From Thermotogaceae bacterium (GTDB lineage Bacteria; Thermotogota; Thermotogae; B21-G9; HyVt-16), in assembly GCA_011043375.1 (NCBI GenBank), contig DQYP01000227.1:1-5384 (forward strand): a stretch of 5,384 bases of DNA. Reading direction: 5' to 3'. Under the pieces are notes generated by a model. The model saw only the letters and a program-made list of their open reading frames with translations, was not told the origin of the DNA and did not search any database. Below, piece after piece: positions 1 to 5,384 of this stretch; position 1 is the stretch's first letter; each line of letters begins with the position of its first letter. Made by a program: the position numbers and the translations under genes.

Positions 1-1712
1 AGGGTGTTGAAAAAATATTTGAAGGTTTTTTAGAGCCCTTCGGATTGAAAAACATGGAAATTGAAAAATATAAAGCCCTGTTTGTGAAATGGGTAGATGA
101 ACTTAGATTGGAGGATAAACTGATTGAAGCCTCACAAATCGATCAATTGATAGCTTTGAGGAATTTTCTCACCGCACTCGATGAACTTGAAGTCATATTG
201 AAGAGTATAAAAAAGAAGAAACTGAGTGTACATGAATACAGAAAATATCTTTCAGTATTGATTTCGAGCATAACGTATAAACCTTCATTGGATTTCGACA
301 ATCGTGTCGAAATTTTGAGTTTGGAAGCATCACGTTTCAAGACAAAACGTCTCAAAATATTTGTTGGGTTCAACGATGGTATTTATCCGAAGATAAAGAA
401 TAATCTATTTTACTCCGGCGATAATTTTTCGGAAATACTTGGAACTCGATATTACAATCTCAAGGAACTCCAGCAAAAGCTGGATCTTTTCGTGTCGATG
501 ACCAAAACCACCGAGAAGATCTTGTTCACTTATCCAATGGCAACGGTTGAAGGAGAACCTCTTTTACCTTCCCCATTTTACTTCGATATATTTCCTCAAA
601 AAAACGAAAAGGATGAAAATAACAGTATTCAAGATTTCATCGGTGAAAATGCCAAAATAATTGAAGATCCAAACAGCATTTCAGAACTGAAAACGGAGTA
701 TATACTTTCTAACTATCCAGATAATAGGATAGAAGAGATAGAGAAAGAGATCGGTTTAAAGACTTTAATAGATGACTTTGATGAACGTTTGACCAAAAAT
801 ATTTACGAGATAAAAGAGCTCTCATTACTAAAGGAACTGGTAGGCAATAAATTCAGCTATTCAAAGATATCGACATTTGAAAACTGTGGTAGGAAATTCT
901 TCTACAGATATATCTTGAAGATTCCCATGAGGTTCGAAATACGCTTTGAATTCACCCCATTTGAAAAAGGAATCATATATCATTCAGTTTTATCTAAAAT
1001 CTTCAGAGAACTTGCTAAAAAGAACGAGGATCTCGTGTCAGTTTACAAAGAATCTGAATTCAGAGAAAGGTTGTTTGAAATATTAAACGAAGAAATAGAT
1101 GCTCACATATACTACAACGCAGAAATTGTTAAAAAGATAGAGTTTGAACGTTTTAAAACTAACATCGAGGATATACTGGAAAGATTGGTGGAAGAGAATA
1201 TATACGCGATCAGCAAAAATGAGGTGGATGAGGTTCATGATTTCACTCCGAAGTATTTTGAAACTTCCTTTGGTTATTCCGAAGGTGACAAAGTGATATT
1301 GGAAGATGAGGATCAAAAGATAGAGTTAGTTGGTAGAATCGATAGAATCGATGTTTCAAGTGACAACAAATTGTTTTTGATAGATTATAAAACCAAGAAA
1401 AAAGATGCGAAGAATCAACTCACTTTTTACACTCTGTCACTGAGAAAGTTAAATAAATTCAAAAAATTCAATATATACGGTGGTTGTGTTGTAGCGATCG
1501 AGGATAAATGTATATCTTCGAAATTCAAATTTGATGAATATGGATATCTACATTTTCACAAGAGTAAATCAGTTGATCTTCAAGCTTTTGAGAGAGAATT
1601 GTTGGAGAAAGTATGCCAGATACACAGTGGGTATTTCAATAAGAACAGCAAAACGAGTTGCTATAATTGCTATTTCAAAGATCTGTGTATCTTTCTCGAG
1701 GTGAGCCGATGA
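1..1712 (+). CDS. addB: AddB-like subunit of AddAB helicase-nuclease, C-terminal part (5' end outside window)
   Basis: This is the second subunit of an AddAB/RexAB-type double-strand-break resection enzyme, acting on DNA ends in the cytoplasm with AddA. The frame is open from the first complete codon at 3, so the start lies upstream; 569 residues are visible (numbered here from that codon). Residues 121-129 (VGFNDGIYP) and S190-P191-F192 match the conserved C-terminal UvrD-like region of AddB, which is usually inactive as a motor. The nuclease domain follows: G323-x3-H327, GRIDRID with D447, IDYKT with D461 and K463, and Q472-x3-Y476. C295 plus C553, C556 and C562 (C-x2-C-x5-C) reproduce the AddB 4Fe-4S staple. 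In known AddB proteins this nuclease cuts one strand, and the inactive helicase part helps recognise Chi. The last codon overlaps addA by four bases (ATGA). Any Walker A motif would be upstream and cannot be judged. A stand-alone Cas4-like or RecB-like nuclease is the alternative, but the length, the UvrD-like region and the adjoining addA argue against it. Confidence 0.9.
   Translation, partial: GVEKIFEGFLEPFGLKNMEIEKYKALFVKWVDELRLEDKLIEASQIDQLIALRNFLTALDELEVILKSIKKKKLSVHEYRKYLSVLISSITYKPSLDFDNRVEILSLEASRFKTKRLKIFVGFNDGIYPKIKNNLFYSGDNFSEILGTRYYNLKELQQKLDLFVSMTKTTEKILFTYPMATVEGEPLLPSPFYFDIFPQKNEKDENNSIQDFIGENAKIIEDPNSISELKTEYILSNYPDNRIEEIEKEIGLKTLIDDFDERLTKNIYEIKELSLLKELVGNKFSYSKISTFENCGRKFFYRYILKIPMRFEIRFEFTPFEKGIIYHSVLSKIFRELAKKNEDLVSVYKESEFRERLFEILNEEIDAHIYYNAEIVKKIEFERFKTNIEDILERLVEENIYAISKNEVDEVHDFTPKYFETSFGYSEGDKVILEDEDQKIELVGRIDRIDVSSDNKLFLIDYKTKKKDAKNQLTFYTLSLRKLNKFKKFNIYGGCVVAIEDKCISSKFKFDEYGYLHFHKSKSVDLQAFERELLEKVCQIHSGYFNKNSKTSCYNCYFKDLCIFLEVSR
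1698..1704 (+). promoter_or_regulatory. Ribosome binding site for addA
   Basis: GAGGTGA is a strong Shine-Dalgarno match lying four bases before the ATG at 1709, inside the last codons of addB. It decides the addA start against the upstream in-frame TTG (1667) and GTG (1685), which have no comparable site. A second in-frame ATG at 1715 (spacing ten bases) is also reachable, but the ATGA overlap makes 1709 the better choice. A terminating ribosome on addB would be well placed to restart here. Confidence 0.75.
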
Positions 1713-4700
1713 AAATGAAAAAAAGAAATGGATTGTTTATCTCCGCAAGTGCTGGAACTGGTAAAACCAAAAGACTAATAGACGAATATTTGAAGGTTTT
1801 TGAAGAAAACCCTGATTTAGATGTGGAAAATGTTGTGGCAATAACCTATACAAGAAAAGCCGCAAAAGAAATGAAGGAGAGAATAAGAAAAAAATTAATC
1901 GAAAAATACAATGAATCCTTACATCTTAAGGACAGAAAAGGTGAAAATGACAAAATCAAAGTTCCTCCATCACGGTGGCTTGAATTGAGAACCAATCTGA
2001 ATTTCGCATGGATATCTACAATACATTCCTTCTGTGAGAGGATCTTGAAAGAGAATGCGATATTCATACCTGTAGATCCAGGATTTCAAGTGTTAACTGG
2101 GATCAGATACAACACACTTCTTGAAAGGCAGGTCATCAGGTTCATAGCCCGAAAAATTGAAAACAAAAAGGAATCCGAGAATTTCGAAGGTCTTTTAAAG
2201 TACTTTGGTCTCAATAAAACTATCGATCTTTTCAAAAAGGCAATAACATCCAAAAGGTACGAACTTTCCTTTGGAGATCCCAACATCGATTTTCATAAAC
2301 CTTTATTACCAGATCTCAAAGAATCGGATGAAGTTAAGGAAATGATTGAAAAATTCAAGCTCAAGTTCGATGAACTTTACAGTGAATTCAGAGAGATGAT
2401 CTTTGAAGAAGCGAAGCTCGACTTTGAGACGTTACTTTTTGAGACTTTAAAACTTCTCAAAGAAAAGGATTTCATAAGAAGAAAATATATAAGACGTTTC
2501 AAATACATCTTTGTGGATGAATTTCAAGATACCAACGAACTTCAAAAACAGATAATCGATCTTCTCCACGATCCAAAAGAAAATTTCGTTCTGTTCGTTG
2601 GTGATCCAAAGCAATCGATATATAAATTTCGAAATGCTGATGTAACAGTTTTTACGAGAACAGAAAAAGAGGAATTCGATGATTCGCAAAAAGAAATATT
2701 GAAGATAAATTACAGATCACATCCAGATCTTGTAGAATTCTTCAACAGGTTCTTTCCACATGTCCTTCAAGGTGGAAATGAACTCTTCAAGATCTCATAT
2801 TATCATTCCATCCCTGGAAAATCATCCGAAGATGAGAATTTTTGCAGTGTGGAAGGAAAGAGAGTCAAGATACTGAATCTCAACGAAGAAACTGAAGAAA
2901 AAATAGATCCAAAGATCAAAGAAGCAGAATTAATAGCGAGATTCATAATAAACAGAGTAAAAACTTCAAAAAACTCGTTCAAAGATTTCGTGATACTGCT
3001 GAGAAAATTCAAAAACGAAATAAACTGCCTCACGAAAGTCTTCGACGAATATTCCGTCCCATATTACACAGTGAGTGGAGGAGGTTTTTACGATAGACCA
3101 GAGATATCGGCGATAATATCTTTTCTCAACATATTGAACGATCCTCTTGACAATGAATCATTTGCAGCTTTATTGTTGTCACCATTCTTTAAAATGACCT
3201 TCGATGAATTAATGAAACTCAAAGGCTCCGAGAAAAAGATATATGATGCCATACTCAAAAGTGAAGATCCAAAATTTCGAAGATTTCTTGAACTGCACTC
3301 GGAGTATATGAAACTCAAAGAAGTCATCAGTGTCGGCGAATTGGTCGAGATGATAGTGAACGATATGGACTACCTTGCAAAGTTGGCCTTCTTCAACAAT
3401 TCAAGTAGGATGATTGCAAATGTGAAGAAGTTTATTGAGGTTTCAAAAGATTTAAGTAATGAAGGTTATAGTTTAAGAGAGTTTGTGAGTCAAATGAAAA
3501 AATACTCTCCTGAGGAAGAGAGTGAAGCTTCCTTGGAATCTGAGGAGAACGATGTTGTCAGGATCATGACCATCCATAAATCAAAAGGTTTACAATTCTC
3601 AGTGGTGATAATTCCAAGAATCTTTTCTAGTGTCGTTAATTTCACCGAAAGTATAATATACGATGACAGTATGGCCTTTGATGAAAGAGAAAGAGGGAAG
3701 ATATACTTAAATCCTTACAGTGAGAATAAACTTGGAGATGGGTTATTGGCCGAATTGTTCAGAACTGAGAAGAGCAAAGCACTGGAAGAGGAGAAGAGAA
3801 TCCTATACGTTGCGATGACGAGGGCAATAAACGAGTTGATAATTTGCGGTATAGAAAACAAAAACAATCGGAGTAATAGCTTATGGGGGACTATTTTCAA
3901 GAGTTTGGGATTCTATGATTCGGAAACCAAGAGATGGATCATTCCCGAAGGATTCGAAGACCTTGTTGAAATTGTCCAAAGCAGTAGTATCCCAAATCAA
4001 AAATATGAATTAGTTGTGGAAAAAAAGCCTATACAGGAAATACCAAAATCAGTCTTTCCATTGAAGGATATGGCGAAAAAGACGTACATATCTCCCACAC
4101 ATATATACGGAGAAATAAGCATTGATGAGGTCCTGCAGTTAGATGAGGTTATAAAAACGGATAAGAGAAAGGATATAGGAATTCTGGTGCACGAAATCCT
4201 TGAACAGGTTGGAAATAGAAGTTTGAAAGGTACGGTAACCACTTTGAAATCATTAAGAAAGGCACGGCCACGATTGGTTGATGATGCTAACTTCACAGAG
4301 AGTGATTTAGAAGTCGTATGGCAAGATCTTGAAAAATGGTTTGAAAATCCTTATATGAAAAAAATTGAAAATTCACAGAAATGTTACAGTGAGCTCTCTA
4401 TTGCAAAAAAATTCAAAGATAGGATTTTATATGGGGTTATAGACAAGATATTCCTTTACGATAACGAATGGATCATAACCGATTTCAAGTACGCCAATTA
4501 CAATCCAATCAGTGAGAAAAAATACAGATTTCAACTTCTTTTTTATACTTATGTTGCCAAAGAGCTTTTCAAGCCATCACCAACAAGGGCTTGGTTGTTT
4601 TATTTAAAAGAGAATGGAAACAAAATGGTCAAAGAGTATGTTTTCACTGACGATGATCTGAGAGAGTTTGAAATGGAAGTTGAGAAGAAGATCGAGGAAT

Positions 4701-4780
4701 TTGAAAAAATGATAAAAGGTTGGGAGATGGAACAACGATATACATTGGGACAAGTGGATTCTCGTTTCCTGATTGGATAG
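1709..4780 (+). CDS. addA: AddA-like helicase-nuclease subunit (UvrD/RecB family)
   Basis: This is the motor subunit of the AddAB enzyme: a 3'-5' superfamily 1A DNA translocase with a fused C-terminal nuclease that, with AddB, unwinds and trims broken ends for RecA loading. From the ATG at 1709 it has 1023 residues, shorter than the roughly 1230 of B. subtilis AddA. Helicase motifs run in order: Walker A S12-ASAGTGKT (K19, T20); Ia AITYTRKAA (44-52); Ib WISTIHSF (101-108); II VDEFQDT (269-275; D270, E271); III GDPKQSIYKFR (298-308); IV NYRS (334-337); V MTIHKSKGLQF (620-630); VI YVAMTRA (700-706; R705). The nuclease follows: G824-x3-H828, GVID with D912, DFK with D925 and K927, and Q942-x3-Y946. 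All catalytic positions are present, so both activities should be intact. There is no cysteine cluster, as expected for AddA. The start is supported by the ribosome binding site at 1698-1704 and the ATGA overlap with addB. The last 20 residues are also coding for the next gene in another frame. RecB is a less likely name because the partner is AddB and not RecC. Confidence 0.93.
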   Translation: MKMKKRNGLFISASAGTGKTKRLIDEYLKVFEENPDLDVENVVAITYTRKAAKEMKERIRKKLIEKYNESLHLKDRKGENDKIKVPPSRWLELRTNLNFAWISTIHSFCERILKENAIFIPVDPGFQVLTGIRYNTLLERQVIRFIARKIENKKESENFEGLLKYFGLNKTIDLFKKAITSKRYELSFGDPNIDFHKPLLPDLKESDEVKEMIEKFKLKFDELYSEFREMIFEEAKLDFETLLFETLKLLKEKDFIRRKYIRRFKYIFVDEFQDTNELQKQIIDLLHDPKENFVLFVGDPKQSIYKFRNADVTVFTRTEKEEFDDSQKEILKINYRSHPDLVEFFNRFFPHVLQGGNELFKISYYHSIPGKSSEDENFCSVEGKRVKILNLNEETEEKIDPKIKEAELIARFIINRVKTSKNSFKDFVILLRKFKNEINCLTKVFDEYSVPYYTVSGGGFYDRPEISAIISFLNILNDPLDNESFAALLLSPFFKMTFDELMKLKGSEKKIYDAILKSEDPKFRRFLELHSEYMKLKEVISVGELVEMIVNDMDYLAKLAFFNNSSRMIANVKKFIEVSKDLSNEGYSLREFVSQMKKYSPEEESEASLESEENDVVRIMTIHKSKGLQFSVVIIPRIFSSVVNFTESIIYDDSMAFDERERGKIYLNPYSENKLGDGLLAELFRTEKSKALEEEKRILYVAMTRAINELIICGIENKNNRSNSLWGTIFKSLGFYDSETKRWIIPEGFEDLVEIVQSSSIPNQKYELVVEKKPIQEIPKSVFPLKDMAKKTYISPTHIYGEISIDEVLQLDEVIKTDKRKDIGILVHEILEQVGNRSLKGTVTTLKSLRKARPRLVDDANFTESDLEVVWQDLEKWFENPYMKKIENSQKCYSELSIAKKFKDRILYGVIDKIFLYDNEWIITDFKYANYNPISEKKYRFQLLFYTYVAKELFKPSPTRAWLFYLKENGNKMVKEYVFTDDDLREFEMEVEKKIEEFEKMIKGWEMEQRYTLGQVDSRFLIG
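4720..4780 (+). other. Out-of-frame coding overlap between addA 3' end and DUF72 gene 5' end
   Basis: If the DUF72 gene starts at TTG 4720, these 61 bases are read in two frames: as the last 20 residues of AddA (1004-1023) and as the first 20 residues of the DUF72 protein. The DUF72 GTSG motif (4747-4758) lies inside, so even a later start (ATA 4738 or ATT 4744) leaves an overlap of about 37-43 bases. The AddA tail lies beyond its last recognisable nuclease motif (Y946) and beyond a Glu/Lys-rich helix (about 985-1004), so it is probably the less constrained partner. Confidence 0.7.
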
Positions 4781-5384
4781 GAACGGTCTACCCTGAGGAT
4801 ATCAAAAAATCTGAAATGTTTGATTATTACGTCAATAACTGGAAATTCAATGCCTTGGAAGTGAATTTCACATATTACGCTTTTCCAAGTTCGAGGACAA
4901 TCTATTCCCTTTTGAGACGTTCACCAGAAAACTTCTGTTTCGTGTTCAAAGCCCCCCAAGAGATTACTCACAAATTGTGGAAAGAAGCCAATAATAATAC
5001 CTTGAGAATTATCACAAGGGATTTTTTGAATATTTTAAATCCAATTAAGGAATACAGAACACTTGGAGGTATTTTATTTCAGTTTCCGTATTCTTTCAAG
5101 AAAACATCTCAGAATTTTGAATATTTGAAGAAATTGAAGGAAGCTTTCGAAAACAAAGTGGAACTCTTTATAGAATTCAGAAATCGAATATGGGCTTGTA
5201 AAGAAACATTTGATTTTTTAAAAGCGAGCGGATTATCCTATGTAACTGTTGATGAACCAAAACTCAAGGGACTTTTTCCATATATTCCAAGTTTTACGAG
5301 CAAAAACGCATATTTCAGGTTTCACGGTAGAAACTCAGGGTGGTTCGAAGCAAAGGGAAGCGAAAGATACGACTATTTTTATAG
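4720..5384 (+). CDS. DUF72 (YecE-like) family protein, N-terminal part (3' end outside window)
   Basis: This frame (codons at 4720, 4723 and so on) stays open to the window end, giving 221 complete codons; the family is usually about 240-290 residues, so only the tail is missing. Visible DUF72 hallmarks, counted from the TTG at 4720, are: IYIGTSGFSFPDWIGTVYP (7-25), ALEVNFTYYAFP near 45-56, FKAP near 76-79, LGGILFQFPYSF near 115-126, IEFRNRIW near 150-157, VTVDEP near 175-180, YFRFHGRN near 198-205, and RYDYFY at the end. DUF72 proteins fold as TIM barrels, and their biochemical role is not settled. The start is uncertain: an in-frame TGA at 4702-4704 bounds it, and TTG 4720 is the only ordinary start codon before the conserved GTSG motif. 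ATA 4738 and ATT 4744 are rarer options. No good ribosome binding site precedes TTG 4720, so coupling to addA translation is likely. The family call is firm, the start is not. Confidence 0.88.
   Translation, partial: MGDGTTIYIGTSGFSFPDWIGTVYPEDIKKSEMFDYYVNNWKFNALEVNFTYYAFPSSRTIYSLLRRSPENFCFVFKAPQEITHKLWKEANNNTLRIITRDFLNILNPIKEYRTLGGILFQFPYSFKKTSQNFEYLKKLKEAFENKVELFIEFRNRIWACKETFDFLKASGLSYVTVDEPKLKGLFPYIPSFTSKNAYFRFHGRNSGWFEAKGSERYDYFY

Noticed and set aside
45..47. TTG at 45 as the start of the addB-like gene
   Set aside because: The frame is open upstream to the window edge, there is no ribosome binding site, and known AddB proteins have several hundred more N-terminal residues. The gene is simply cut by the window.
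1667..1708. Upstream in-frame starts for addA (TTG 1667, GTG 1685)
   Set aside because: They lie over the codons for the AddB cysteine triplet and lack a ribosome binding site, whereas ATG 1709 has a strong one at good spacing.
14..1801. A 17-base identical string at 14-30 and 1785-1801
   Set aside because: The two copies are read in different frames within unrelated protein segments, with no extension of the match. In A/T-rich, Lys/Phe/Glu-rich coding DNA this is best treated as coincidence.
143..4296. Minus-strand open frames of 60-100 codons opposite addB and addA
   Set aside because: They lie antisense to strongly motif-supported genes, encode low-complexity Ser/Phe/Leu-rich peptides that mirror Lys/Glu-rich sense codons, and show no family motif.
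4816..4818. ATG 4816 as the DUF72 start
   Set aside because: It would remove the conserved GTSG and W-x-G-x-x-Y-P segment, which is clearly encoded in the same open frame upstream.
5227..5231. AGCGG, the B. subtilis Chi sequence, inside the DUF72 gene
   Set aside because: A five-base string is expected by chance, and the Chi sequence of this organism is unknown.

Overview
The window is a tightly packed, single-strand (+) stretch of three protein-coding genes with no intergenic gaps. It carries the 3' part of an addB-like gene (1-1712, 5' end outside the window), a complete addA-like gene (1709-4780), and the 5' part of a DUF72/YecE-family gene (about 4720 to the window end, 3' end outside the window). 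I see no RNA genes, mobile elements, CRISPR arrays, terminators or internal promoters. No stretch longer than a few bases is free of coding sequence.

The DNA is A+T-rich. The proteins are very rich in Lys, Glu, Ile and Phe, arginine is mostly AGA/AGG, and ATA codons are common. Together with the compact overlapping gene layout and the Asp-Phe/Lys-Glu-rich style of the proteins, this suggests a low-GC thermophilic bacterium, most likely Thermotogota (Thermotoga/Pseudothermotoga/Fervidobacterium type). That is an inference from composition and style; no taxon-specific marker was checked.

The first two genes should encode the two subunits of an AddAB-type (RexAB-type) helicase-nuclease, which resects double-strand breaks to start RecA-dependent recombination. 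The AddB part has the degenerate UvrD-like C-terminal region, a RecB-type PD-(D/E)XK nuclease, and the four cysteines of the AddB iron-sulfur staple (one before the nuclease core, then C-x2-C-x5-C at the C-terminus). AddA has a full set of superfamily 1A helicase motifs plus its own intact C-terminal RecB-type nuclease. The two genes overlap by ATGA, with a strong ribosome binding site inside the end of addB, so coupled translation in a 1:1 ratio is expected.

The third gene, a DUF72 TIM-barrel protein of unsettled function, apparently starts at a TTG inside addA and overlaps it by about 61 bp in another frame. Its most conserved motif lies inside that overlap. This linkage to a recombination enzyme is the most interesting point in the window. 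The rest is well-described biology, and I do not see evidence for an undescribed system.
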